Positions 1-10,379 of a stretch of DNA of 64,000 nucleotides are shown here, one piece after another; position 1 is the stretch's first letter; each line of letters begins with the position of its first letter. The notes under the pieces were generated by a model, which worked only from the letters and a program-made list of their open reading frames with translations, did no database searches and had not been told where the DNA came from. The DNA is taken from positions 4,519,501-4,583,500 of the forward strand of contig JAITYX010000048.1 in assembly GCA_021018815.1 (NCBI GenBank). The letters run 5' to 3'. Both the position numbers and the translations under genes were made by a program. Source of the stretch: Talinum fruticosum. Lineage: Eukaryota > Streptophyta > Magnoliopsida > Caryophyllales > Talinaceae.

Positions 1-188
1 TATACGCCGATTCATAAACAAAGTTGTATATGGTGCATTAAATAACACACAAAGGGTAAATATATACCTATGTAATTGTATACCTATGTAAATATATCCC
101 TATGTAACAGTATGCCTATGTAAATCACAAACTTAACCAATCAAATAATGAAAAATAAGTGTAAATAAAATGCAAGCTGTCTTTCGAG

Positions 189-560
189 TACTACAAGAAC
201 CACTTTTAACTATCGTTCAAAACAACCTTTAACTACGGTTATCCAACGTCGTGTATATGACCGTAATTATAGATAAACATCTTTTACTACAATTTACAAC
301 CGTAGTTAAAGACCACCTATTACTATGGTTGTTGTGAACAACAGTAGTAATAGAGTACCTATTACTATAATTGTAAGCCAACAACCGTAGTAATAGGCGA
401 AGAACCGTAGTAATATGTCTAGTCCCAAAACCCCTATTTTGGCAAAATGTTTGGCCTAGATCTATGACTACGGTTGTTGAGTAACAATCGTAGTCATAGG
501 TTATAATTCAGATCTATTACGATAGTTGTTACTTAACAACCGTCATAATAGGTATAATTT
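189..560. repeat. CACTA left subterminal hairpin array (copy 1)
   Basis: Repeated units of the form CCTATTACTACGGTTnTT and its complement AACAACCGTAGTAATAGG stand as inverted pairs with a few bases between them. They differ from the units at the other end of the element. Subterminal repeats of this kind are the usual binding sites for the CACTA accessory protein; that role is inferred from the family. Confidence 0.75.
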
Positions 561-974
561 TTTTTTTAGAATTTTTGTGTGCTTTCTTTGGGATTAGAAT
601 TTGCTTAAATTGAGTTAGGTCACAATTTCTTTCATGTACTTGGAGAATGTAGAAGTCACATTTCCCGATTGTTTATAGCACTACAATAATTAAAATATAT
701 TCTAAGCACATGGAAAATTAATTAGTACTTTATGTACCTATCAAGTAATATGAAATGAAAACAATTTAAGTAGACTCTAAGCAAGAGAACTCAGCTGTTA
801 CGGAGACAATCGAAGGGTTTGGTCCGATACGTGAGCCTCCGAAGCCTCCCTTACAATAATAATGTACTAGAGCACTTTTTTTCAATCAGAAAAATAAAAT
901 TAAAATTAGACATACAATTGAAAAGAATACTAATTAACAAAAAAAGCATAAAATGATTAAGGCATGAACTCACG

Positions 975-1330
975 AGTCGAGTACTTTCTTGATATCTTTC
1001 CTGATGGTTTTACTCGAGAGGATCGAGGCCAGTACTCGACATTACTCCTTGGACATATGGTAGCAAGCATACATTGGTGGCTACACGAGACACAAATAAC
1101 ACATTTATAAGTACGTGACACCATAAAAAAATCATTTAAGTTTGTTTGTACATTTACCCCTCAATGAACAACACCAAGCACCATTTTTCTTCTCCACATT
1201 ATGTTTCATAACTTTGAAGATATACTCGGCTCGTTCATCGGTTGTTTACCCAAGTCCTTGAATGGAATTAGGGTTGAGAGACTAAACGAACTCGTTATCC
1301 ATGTCGTGTAACCACCTTACATATTAATTA
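975..1330 (-). pseudogene. Ulp1-like (C48) protease remnant, CACTA copy 1
   Basis: On the minus strand, pieces can be aligned with the Ulp1-type peptidase carried by the plus-strand element at 12990-13740. The segment around the catalytic histidine, which reads HHWMLGAIYPK there, is HQCMLATICPR here, so the usual His-Trp has become His-Gln. Frames are interrupted, and no cysteine box was recognised. Plant CACTA elements often carry a captured Ulp1-type SUMO protease, which is the basis for the call. It is not functional as read. Confidence 0.5.
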
Positions 1331-1394
1331 TATGTAATTAAAAATTGGAATTAACAGTTAAAAAATAAACTTATGAATATAGTAACTCACATAA

Positions 1395-2490
1395 TGCCAA
1401 TCATGATAGCAGATGCGTTGATCTCTTGCATCTCGAAAAATTGCAGTATGTCGTCCGGGAAGACATATAAGGTCATGTCCTCATTGTCCCCATCAAATTG
1501 CCCAAACACGTGACGTGGTGCGCTGATTTCCAACGTTGTATCTGCTGACAAAGTCTTCACATAACTTTTTAGAGTAGCACACCAATCTGTGCGGGACTCG
1601 TGAATGGATACAAGAGGGGTAGGACGACGAATGGGCGTCGCTGAATACTTGCTTGTGCCATATTTCTTCTTTCTTCCTTCGACCCAGAGCTCGTCCCTCT
1701 CGATAGTGAGCTATGAAGTATCTGTGATGGAACCTTCACTAGATGCGCTTTGAAGTTGTTCAAGCTTCGCTTGTACAACTTGTCGTCAAACTTCCCGTAT
1801 CCCCCACAGGACATCGTATGGGTATACGCATTGCTCTTAATCCTCTTCCGGTTGCCTTCAGCTCGTGCCTACGCAAGTAAATTAGACAAGAAAATATCAA
1901 CTAATAAGATTTAGATCGAAAAACGAGAGAATAAATGATAAATTACAATGTATTCTAGAGATGAGACATATGCTTCAAACGTTCTCCAATCCTCCTCGGT
2001 GATAAAGTTGTAGACCTCCTAGGGTCTATCTTGTGCCTCTATTTGCCTTGTTTTATAGACCCATACAGCGACAATGTGATATTTGAAGTTTCTAAATTTT
2101 TGGGCCGCCGACATAAGGGTCTTGTGTCTCATCAAGGGGATTTCAGATTCTTTAATGTCCAAGATGAAAATTTTCTGAAACACAAGAATGATATGCATTA
2201 GTACATATTAACCATTTACAATAAGTTGAAATTCTAAGTTGAGATGTAGTGCATTTACCTAAATATTATTCCAAAGGTTGTTCTTAACGAAATTGGGGAC
2301 TATGCCCCAACTTCGTAGTTGATGTTCATGTATATGTGGGTTGATGAACCAACATAGCTCATAAAGCAAGTTGCGTGATCACCTACAACATTTTCGTGCC
2401 TCTCAAATTGGACCCGTGCAAGGAGAGTTGGATCGTCTCTACTCCGAACCAACTTATCCTTGTTCATCGTTGTTCGTCCCCTCAATTTTT
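1395..2490 (-). pseudogene. Transposase_24-like (Ptta/En/Spm) remnant, copy 1
   Basis: Three minus-strand blocks appear in order. The block at 2485-2300 contains NKDKLVRSRDDPTLL and the motif HENVVGDHAT. The block at about 2160-1990 contains KFRNFKYHIVAVWVYKT followed by ITEEDWRTFEAY. The block at about 1880-1395 contains SRTDWCATLKSYVKTL. The layout matches the accessory transposase of plant CACTA elements (Transposase_24 family). The same blocks occur in the same order on the plus strand at 10423-12850. Splice junctions are not resolved, and stops lie between the blocks. Confidence 0.6.
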
Positions 2491-3129
2491 TGTACTTTGT
2501 GAAGGATCCATTTTATACTATAAGCAATTATACAACTCTTGATAAATAAACATGTATAACAATTTTCTATTTTAATATTCCAATATCCATAGTCACAATT
2601 ATTTACAATTTTTAGCATGCATATCTAATAGTAATCTGCCTAAATTTTTAGAAGCCGATATCCGTGTAAATTTCAACGGTGAGAAAGCGATAGTTCTCTA
2701 CATTAGAACTCGAGACTTGCACATGTAGGTAGTCAAATATACCTTCCAAGCTCAACGGTACACATATTTAATATGAAAAATAGAACAATGTAACATTTTT
2801 ATGAGTATATAACAATTTTTAGTACAAAGATTGTTACCCACAAAGATAAGAGCTAATTAGAATGCAAAATAAGTTTCTAAACTCTTTGCCAAGTATGCCA
2901 CTATCGAAACCCAATAACTCTAAACCCTATTTAGAGTGCTACTGTTAAAACCTAAACCATTGACAACTACGAGTACAAAGAACCTTTGATGTCGATAAAG
3001 CATGTTAGATTTACATATTTCATTTAGTCGAGTACGAAAGAAGAAAGGGAGAGATAAGTTACATACCAGCTAGCAATAGGTAAGCGAGAGTGAAAGAAAG
3101 GGAGCAACACGACGACGAGAGTGAGAAGC

Positions 3130-3842
3130 AAGAGATGAGAGTGTCCTATGGGCATGGAGTATAAGAAGATACATGTCCGCCCCAAAAATTGCATATTGTA
3201 CCAAAAATGAAAAAATCGATGGAGAGAATGTTGAGAGACCTCCAGCAAAGGTGTTGTGGTACTTGCCAATAATACTATGGTTTCTTCCCTTTTCCCATCA
3301 ATATCGTAAGAAAAAGAAGGCTTTCAATGGTAAAATCGAGATGGATTACTGCTCCAACTTCATTAACGGGACATCAAATATATGAGCAAGTGAAGGATCT
3401 TGATGTGGAGTTTGGCAAGCCATACCGATGTCAATCCAACAACGGTGTATGGAAAAAGAGATCAATAATTTTTGATCTTCCATATTGGAAAGAGTGGTAT
3501 GTGAGACATAGTCTTGATGTAATGCATATAGAGAAAAACATATGTGAAAGTCTCATTGGCACTCTTCGAACATACTGGGGAAGATCAAGGACGGAGAGAA
3601 AGCACGACTTAATATGTGTGAAATGGGAATACGGGAGGAATTAGCACCACAATCAAAGGGGAAGAGAACATATTTGCCTCCAGCGTCTTACACATTGAGT
3701 AGAAGGGAAAAACAACGTTTGTGTGAGACCTTGAACAAATTCAAAGTACCACGAGGATATTCTTCAAACATCGGTAGACTCGTTTCGATGTCCGATTATA
3801 GACAAATCGGTCTTAAATCTCATGATTGTCATGATTTCGCCT
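3130..3842 (+). pseudogene. tnp2 transposase, central part, inverted (copy 1)
   Basis: Plus-strand frames spell the middle of a CACTA tnp2 transposase: CPMGMEYKKIHV, then PPAKVLWYLPI, LTGHQIYEQVKDLDVEFGK, LDVMHIEKNICESLIGTL, KRTYLPPASYTLSRREK and finally LKSHDCH. These are highly conserved tnp2 blocks in the correct order. Frameshifts break the reading frame near 3170, 3330 and 3620. The fragment runs opposite to the tnp2 N-terminus at 3847-4140 and to the rest of the element. It begins exactly where the N-terminal fragment stops, which implies an internal inversion. Confidence 0.8.
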
Positions 3843-3846
3843 GATA

Positions 3847-4140
3847 TGTACGGTTGGGAAGGACATTGCCTTCGGGAGTATATCTTCGACCACACCCAAC
3901 AAGTCCGTGAAACTTTTGTCACTCCAGCCGTTAGCCATTTTCAAGTTCATTAACCTTAACACCGCTAATAGATGGGTATATTTATCACACCCCGGGTAAA
4001 GAGGCTTTTCTACATCGGCTAACAATTGCTCCAATATGTGTGGTTGATCAACTACATAACGTTCTACTCCACAAACTAGATCGTCATGTTGATCTTCTAA
4101 TTCCATACTACTATCGGCTTTATTTTCATCATACACTTCA
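3847..4140 (-). pseudogene. tnp2 transposase, N-terminal part (copy 1)
   Basis: The minus-strand frame contains LRLMNLKMANGWSDKSFTDL followed by LGVVEDILPKAMSFPT, the conserved N-terminal block of CACTA tnp2 proteins. The normal continuation (CPMGMEYKKI) is found only on the opposite strand at 3130. The acidic lead-in DENKADSSMELEDQHDDL is typical of the region before this block. The gene is cut by the inversion junction near 3843-3855. Confidence 0.75.
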
Positions 4141-5712
4141 TCTTTCTCTTAAACGACATTATTTATAAAGGACTCCTCCTTCCCATGCCATACCCACACC
4201 TTTAAGTTGTGTCAAACCCATGCCGATATAGGTGACCTTTTACAACCTTAGGGGGAATCTTGAAGAGTTGAAACACCTTAAACACGGACATAATATAGAT
4301 TGTTCTTCGAATTTGGCGGTATGTTTGACGGTAATCTGTAGGAAGTTGTTAACACCATCAGGATATTCTACACTTCTCCTATCGCTATAAACCCACACTT
4401 GATCCATACCTTACCCATAAACACGAGAAGCAATTCACCACATATAGTTCGAGAAATACGTAGTTACGCACAAATAATATGACATGAGCCTAAGATACTT
4501 CTACGAGGATAGATGGTCCTAAACCCATTCAAGAATAATATGACCCTAGACCGTGTGGCAAAATCTTATCATACATTTGACAAAATTCCGGCAGCATTTC
4601 CCCTTAGTCCTTTAAGTACAACATATGAAAACGAAGTGGCTAATGTGTATATGCTTATTTAATTTATGATAACATAAGTCAAGATACACACATCAAAACC
4701 ATTGTCATCATAATTGCACCCGAATAACGAGAGAGGAAATGAGCACTTGTGATATCTTGTCAAATTTATGATAAGATTATAATAATAGCCACACAACCTA
4801 TTATCATATTATTCTCAAACTGTCCAACACGGACAATTTGAAAACTTATTACATACCAAGCTAAAATCCTAAACTCTATACGCACATTTATACACGTACC
4901 TTGACCTAGGATAACTTGTTATGTACAGATGTTTGAACGGGTTCTCCAAGCTTATAAAATGCATACGATAATTTAATGAAACATGTCATTAATAAAATTA
5001 TATGAAAAACAATAAAGCTCTATATCCAAATTATCTTTCTATTTCTCTAAAACCCTAAGCAAATTTGGATGCACTCTTTTGATTTACCATCATTAACTAT
5101 CATTCTATTTCCCTATAAGTTAAATCCTAAAGTCCTAAACCCATTTCTTAAAATCTCTAACATTTCTCGAATTTCCAACTTAATAAATTAAGCAAATATT
5201 GCCCATATTCTCAACATTCACACATTCTCAATATTCAACATTTTCGACAAAAATTCAACATTTCAACAATCTCAAATATTACCCACATTCTCAACATTTA
5301 CATCATTACTCCGGATACATTCACCATTTAACTATATTAAATCTTGTAAATAACTTAAAGCAAAAAATAAGAAAGGACTGTAAGAACGAGGAAAACAACG
5401 ACGACAATGAGCAGCCGAAAACAACGGCGACAATAAACGAGGAAAACAATGGCGACAACGGCGACACACACAGCCACCGGCGAAAAATACTAAGACTGCT
5501 ACAAGAAAGAAGAGAGACGAGGAGTGAGCGAAACGGAAATTGAAAACCAAGAGGAACAACGATGATAATAACTTACCGGCGACTCCGAGCAGATCTAAAT
5601 CCGAGTTGTGGAAGAAAGTGAGCGGTGGAGAATGATCACGCCGAGAGTAAATAGCGAGATGAAGTGGGCAAGGAAATACCTCTCTCGTTTTATAGATCTG
5701 TTTTAAAAGACA
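4141..5712. other. CACTA interior, no gene recognised (copy 1)
   Basis: AT-rich DNA with no frame that I recognise. Two low-complexity patches stand out: a run of ACATTCTCAAnATT-type repeats at about 5200-5310, and a patch of degenerate GGCGACAACGAC-type triplets at about 5385-5480. Open frames here are products of these repeats. Confidence 0.6.
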
Positions 5713-6053
5713 TTTGACAATGATTCTTTCACGAAGCCGTCGTCATATGTCACATATGACGACGGGTCCATGAAAAAACCATTGTCCAAACATTGCCCAA
5801 TCATATGACGACGATTCTATGAAAAAACTATCGTCCAAACATTGCCCGATACATATGACGACGGTTCTATGAAAAAATCGTCTTCCAAACAATGCCCAAT
5901 ACATATGATGACGATTCCAATGTACGAACTGTCGTCATATGTGCTTTAGAAGGCCGGTTATTTACAAAAATGCCACCGGTCGAATTTTCATGACAGTTTG
6001 TCCTTTTCACCGACGTTAAAGACCCATCGTTAAAAGTGATTTACGTAATAGTG
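5713..6053. repeat. CACTA right subterminal array (copy 1)
   Basis: Four to five units of about 50 bp, each built on CATATGACGACGGTTCTATG, then AAAAAACC and CGTCCAAACATTGCCC, with inverted CGTCGTCATATG partners. The array ends in the terminal inverted repeat at 6053. The unit is unrelated to the one at the left end of the same element but closely related to the array at 9400-9670. Confidence 0.75.
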
Positions 6054-7602
6054 TATGATTCCATTTCGCTAGTATCCAAGTTATAAATTCTGGTATTTAC
6101 TTGGGGACCTCAATAACATGCTTTCAAGATAATGTTTTCTCTTAGTAGTCTCTGGATTTATTAATAGCTACATTTTATACTTGGATATTTTTGTGAAGAT
6201 CTTATGATGATTCACTTTTATATATTTGACTGAATTTCATTCTATACTTTTATAGTTGATCATTTCATGATTTTTGAGATTTCTTCAATCAATATTCCTC
6301 TAACATATTCTCGTATATTATTCTTACCGTATCTGGCTCTCAAATAATGAGGAAACAATGTGTAAATCTTTATTGAGATATTCTTTAATATGTATATATT
6401 TCATAACAAAAGCTATTCAAGAATATATAAAGATAAGTCTAAATAAATCGTTTACTGAGACTAAATTTCCTTAATCTATTAATTTGAAATTTTTAAGTCT
6501 AATATTCAATATGTTCAAATTCCATATATATCTTAATTCAAATAATAAACTTAGTGAAGATGAGTTCAAAGAGTTATTTCGACATATTTCAATGTTTGCC
6601 AACTTAATTAATTTCGGGATAGTAAATCGGCTAAGATAGAATTAAAACAACTAGTTCTAGTTCAATTCTTGAAGCATGCCGGTTGAAAAGAGACGTTATA
6701 AATGTGAAATTATTTAGCAAAACTTAATGTCCGAGTCATATTGAGTTGCTTAGTTTTCTAGAATTGAGTGGCTCAATCAAGCTTAGTTATAGTGTTCGTT
6801 TTTACTTTCTAAAGTAGACTTGAGTCCTTAGACTTTTAAGAAAGAATCTTTTAAGTGCAAAGTCTTAGGTTTGTTATCTAATAGTTAACTTTACTTGTGA
6901 ATTTATTTTAAGGTTCATCTTGATTAGTCCCCAGTTTAGATGAATAATTTTAATTCAAAATTAGTTAACGGGTTAGTTTCTTACCTAAGTCTTCAGAGAG
7001 AGTAGAGAGAAAATAATTTAGCGAGAAAGAGGGGTCTCTTAGTTCCTAAATAGTGTATGAAATAGAGGAGGGAGCCCTCTATTTATAGCAAATAATTAGG
7101 TTTAGAAAACCCTAAACCTAGCCCGTTATCCGTCGGCTAAGAGATGAACCGAGCTCGAAATTTCGGAAAAGGTAAAGAAAAAACAAGAAAAGCTGAACAG
7201 GTTAAACCAGAAGCTGAACCAGCCAAAACAACGATGTTTAGAGGACTCCATTTGCTAGTGTCGGTTTTCAAATGACCTAATTTGAGGTCTGGGACATCGC
7301 AACATGTTTCGATGTTAAAAAGGAGGAAGTGTTGCGTTAGCAGACTTGGGGACCGGTGCCGGTTCGAAGCTACGCTTAGGAGCCCGAACCTAGATGGACC
7401 GCCGAAAATAAATGAAAATGGACTAAATTTGGCTTAATGAAAAACAAATAGGATTGTTTTATGGTTTGAGAAAAGAAATAGGGTCTTTGAAATAAAACAA
7501 ATAGGACTAAATTTGGAAAACAAGAACACTAAAAAGGTTTGAGAAAAGAAAAGGCAAGCGCTGTTTGAAATAAAACCAAAACTTCACAAATGATAAATTA
7601 TA
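6054..7602. other. Non-coding, unassigned (copy 1)
   Basis: AT-rich sequence without a credible frame. The part near 7000-7400 has CTATTTATAG, repeated CCTAAACC/GGTTTAG blocks and a GC-richer stretch (ACCGGTGCCGGTTCG). This could be a decayed LTR, but no paired LTR, primer site or target duplication was found. Confidence 0.5.
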
Positions 7603-7693
7603 CTACTTGGTCCCAAATTACTTGTCCCTCTTAAAATAAAAAGTCATACTTTTACGAGACATAAAAAAGGGTCTTATAGGCTAGAGGAAGTAG
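7603..7693. mobile_element. Stowaway-like MITE (copy 1)
   Basis: A 91-bp segment flanked on both sides by TA. One end reads CTACTTGGTCCCAAATTACT and the other, reversed, reads CTACTTCCTCTAGCC. These resemble the plant Stowaway (Tc1/mariner) terminal consensus beginning CT(A/C)CTTCCTCC. It lies about 280 bp beyond the stop codon of the defensin gene. The call rests on the ends and the TA target duplication only. Confidence 0.65.
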
Positions 7694-7976
7694 TAATTAT
7701 TAAAAATTAATAAGTGATTTTAAAGTAGGTAATGTATAAATTTAGACTATTGATCTTGCATTAATTAATGATATTGGAATAACAACTAAAAAATAAAATT
7801 AGTAGAAATTTATTTAATGGAACAGACATGTTTATTTAGCTGTCAAGTGTGAATATAGTATATGGTTTATTACACAATTAAACATAGGAAGTATGCATGC
7901 GGCATGGAAGTTTTATTATAATGAGCCACATGGATATATTATACAAGTATGCAATACTGATTAAGTAACTTGTAAT

Positions 7977-8340
7977 TTAGCAATCCCTACGACACTCGCA
8001 TCTAAATACCGGCACACATACACCGACTGGCCAATTCTCTTTCTTGCACTCGTTAGTACAAGCCCAGTCGCTAATAATACTGAAGCATCCCCCTCTAAAG
8101 AACTTGCTTGGTTTTGCACATGTCGCTGCTTCAACTTGGACCATGCTTCTCTCTGCATTATCAATACGCATTTATAATTTCCATAAAATGAAGACACAAA
8201 ATTAAGTGCAAAACTAGTGCTACAGCTTAAAAGACAATGAAGAGAGAGATGGAAGGGAGGGGATATCTGCTACACTTACGGGAAGCAAGCAAGAGAGAAA
8301 CCACCAAGAAAAGCCCGAAAATTTTCTTATCCATGGCCAT
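7977..8340 (-). CDS. Plant defensin (CS-alpha-beta, gamma-thionin type), copy 1
   Basis: Two-exon gene. Exon 1 is 8340-8280 (20 codons plus one base), a GT-AG intron of 127 nt runs 8279-8153, and exon 2 is 8152-7977, giving 78 residues. Exon 1 encodes a signal peptide: MAMDKKIFG followed by a Leu/Val-rich core. Exon 2 begins with a short linker ending VQVEAATC, a usual cleavage context, then the mature domain with eight cysteines in the defensin order. The segment GVCVPVFRCEC contains the gamma-core GxC and the CxC. The domain matches plant defensins, secreted peptides that typically act on fungal membranes; target and activity here are inferred. There is no stop, frameshift or missing cysteine. 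The start at 8340 is the first ATG after the TATA box; a second in-frame ATG is two codons on. It is identical to the copy at 26370-26733. Confidence 0.9.
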
Positions 8341-8441
8341 GATATGATTTTGGCGTAACCTACTACTCAGCTACTGATATCTGACTCTTTATCTCTCCTT
8401 TTTGATGTAATTGTGTAGTACTACAACCAAAAAAACTAAGC

Positions 8442-8451
8442 TATATATATA
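8442..8451 (-). promoter_or_regulatory. TATA box of defensin copy 1
   Basis: TATATATATA lies about 100 bp upstream of the start codon at 8340. This would place transcription start about 70 bp before the ATG, a normal plant 5' leader. Confidence 0.65.
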
Positions 8452-8642
8452 GACATCCACACCGAAGACGACTGTATTGCTTAGAGGCACCCAAGGAAGA
8501 CTTGGTCGCAGCTCTTAGCTAATCAAAACATATATGAATGAAGATTATTTGAGCAGATAAATGACAAGTGTGTATATATTTTATTTGCTTAGGGATACTG
8601 AAGTTAAAAGAAATGCCAAGTTGAAAGGGGAGCTGAGCTCTC

Positions 8643-8664
8643 TTGACCTCTTCGGCTTTTGACC
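8643..8664 (-). promoter_or_regulatory. Paired W-box cores upstream of defensin copy 1
   Basis: Two TTGACC cores at 8643-8648 and 8659-8664, 16 bp apart, lie about 300 bp upstream of the start codon. Between them is CTCTTCGGCT, whose complement contains AGCCGAAG. W-boxes bind WRKY factors in defence genes, so pathogen-responsive regulation is plausible but not shown. Confidence 0.5.
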
Positions 8665-9006
8665 TTTTCAGCGCACCCCATACATTAAAAAAGTAAGTGC
8701 ATGGATTAGTAATTTAACTATTTAATTTGATGTAGTATATTATTTTAGTTAATCAGTGACTCAACTATTTACATTTTCTGTTTTGATGGTTAGTATTATT
8801 ATAATTGAGATTTTTGCTGCTAATCTTTAGAAATTAAAATTTTAAGTAGGTTTTTGCCTAACACCCTTAAAATCTTAACAAAATATTCTTTGATTATATT
8901 CTAATATCTTATTTTGTTGTTTACATATACATGTATAGTTTTAATTTCAACAAAAATTAAACAACTTTTCATAAAAATCAATTAAATCTATCAATTTCTA
9001 GCCTCA

Positions 9007-9368
9007 CACTACTACGAGATATAACTTTGTATTACGACCTCTTTATAACGGTTAAAACAAAAACAATTCTTAAAAATGAGGCGGTGACATTGTTTATCGT
9101 ATCCGATAACACTCAACGGGAGAAGGTCAGGAGGAGGCATGAGTCGGGTTTGGCTTGAGAATCACACCGGTGGCTTGTCATGGTGTTTTTGAATGAAAGA
9201 AGGGGAGAGATGAAAGAAAAAGTAAATTGATTATCAATTAATTAAAATAGGTTATCAAAAACATTAATTAAAATAAAAGAAGTTGAAGAGAGAGAATATT
9301 GTGTAACACCGTTAACTCTTTTATAACAAAAATAGGTTACTTACTAAAAACTTACGTTATAAAAAAAT
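9007..9368. mobile_element. CACTA-like terminal fragment (CACTACTACGAG) in copy 1
   Basis: CACTACTACGAGATATAACT starts at 9007 and leads into TTATAACGG and GTTATCGTATCC blocks. A short internal tandem repeat built on AATTAAAATAAAAGAAG occurs twice before 9300 and again after 9370. No second end is recognised. Probably a non-autonomous element or a decayed terminus. Confidence 0.45.
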
Positions 9369-9399
9369 TGATCACTAATTAAAATAAAAGAAGATGAAG

Positions 9400-9670
9400 A
9401 CGAGAGAACCATTTTTAACGACGGTTGAAAGGACAAACTGTCATGAAAAGTAGACTCGTGGCAATTTTTAAAAAAATGTGGTTAGTAATGTACATATAAC
9501 AACGGTTCATTGAATGAACCATCGTCAAAAGTTTCTGCTGAACTTTTGACGACGGTTCAATAATTGAACCATCGTCATATGTACATCTATGGCAACGGTT
9601 CAATGAAAGAACCGCCGTCAAAGATTTTTGACGACAATTCTTCAATTGAGCCGTCATCATAAGTCGCTCA
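9400..9670. repeat. Subterminal hairpin array of the plus-strand CACTA
   Basis: Repeated inverted pairs of ACGACGGTTCAAT and ATTGAACCATCGTCA separated by a few bases, with CATATGTACAT spacers. Same family as the arrays at 5713-6053 and 24105-24445. Confidence 0.75.
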
Positions 9671-10379
9671 CAAAAAAACCCTCGCTCGCAGCTTCTCACT
9701 CTCATCTTCGAGTCCACTCTCACTTCACTCTCTCGCTGTCGTAGTTAGGTTTCCGGTTGCTCTTCTTTCTCTTCTCTCTGCGGTTTCGGTGGTTTCCGGC
9801 GTGCTTCCCACTCTCTTTACGGTCTCCGGTCATGGCTGCACCCTCCCCACTCACTCTCTCTGTGGTTTCCAGTCCCCCACTCACTCTCACCGCCCTCTTT
9901 CTCACTCTTGCCCATCGAGTATGTAACTTATATCTCACTCTTTTATTTTGTAAATGAAATGTGTAACCGTGGCACACTTTATGGTTCTCATTGTGTGCTT
10001 GAAACATGGGGCTTGAATCTTGATATGTAACTCATAGCATTTAGAGTAGAGGCCAAGTATATACTTGTACATGTTGTGTATATGAAATGTGTAAATTAAA
10101 CTTGACAAATACATACTTGTACATGTTGAATGCTATGCATTATTGAATGTTATTGTAAAAGGTCAAGTATAAGTGACAATGAGAGGAAAAAAACATAACA
10201 CACAAAGAAACCAAAAAAATGGCCAAATTTCAGAACCGGGGTGCTAGGCAGCTAGCACGGACCGTGCCGGACTACACGGTCAACCTGTGTTGGGTGCTGC
10301 CCGACCCAACTTCTATGTTTCAGTCCGAAAATTGTTGTACATGTTTATTTATTAAGATTTGTATAATTCCTTGCATTAT
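9671..10379. other. Leader-like non-coding stretch of the plus-strand CACTA
   Basis: A pyrimidine-rich patch (CTCACTCTCTC-type) at 9690-9910 is followed by AT-rich DNA. No convincing coding frame. It could be the promoter and 5' leader of the transposase gene that begins near 10400. Confidence 0.4.

Larger units (their letters stand above)
189..6053 (-). mobile_element. CACTA (En/Spm) element, copy 1, defective
   Basis: The left end reads TACTACAAGAACCACTTTTAAC and the right end, read inward on the minus strand, is CACTATTACGTAAATCACTT. Both lead into the related block CACTTTTAACnA, as expected for degenerate CACTA terminal repeats. No matching 3-bp target duplication is visible (GAG on the left, TAT on the right). 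Inside are remnants of a tnp2 transposase, a Transposase_24-like protein and an Ulp1-like protease, mostly on the minus strand. None has a usable full-length frame, so the element cannot be autonomous as shown. Confidence 0.8.
1..9368. repeat. Segmental duplication, copy 1
   Basis: This stretch matches 18366-27759 base for base apart from scattered substitutions and small indels. The offset is 18365 near the left edge, 18393 at the defensin gene and 18391 at the end. Similarity is still present at base 1, so the true left edge is outside the window. Copy 1 continues past its last shared base into sequence that repeats motifs from just upstream, which suggests that copy 1 is the undisturbed locus and copy 2 the truncated one. 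One visible indel is near 411, where copy 2 has about 24 extra bases completing a hairpin in the CACTA subterminal array. Confidence 0.95.

Noticed and set aside
5199..5559. Frames on both strands near 5.2-5.6 kb (and 23.6-23.95 kb)
   Set aside because: Derived from low-complexity CATTCTCAA and ACGACG repeats; compositionally biased and not conserved as protein between the copies.
189..6053. 3-bp target duplication for the CACTA element
   Set aside because: GAG on the left and TAT on the right do not match; the left tip also begins TACTAC rather than CACTAC.
7000..7420. Possible solo LTR
   Set aside because: A TATA-like word and GC-rich patch exist, but no TG...CA borders, target duplication or partner copy could be found.
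7961..8197. 78-residue open frame over the defensin exon
   Set aside because: It is another frame of the same strand, runs through the intron and has no cysteine pattern. The spliced frame gives a complete defensin.
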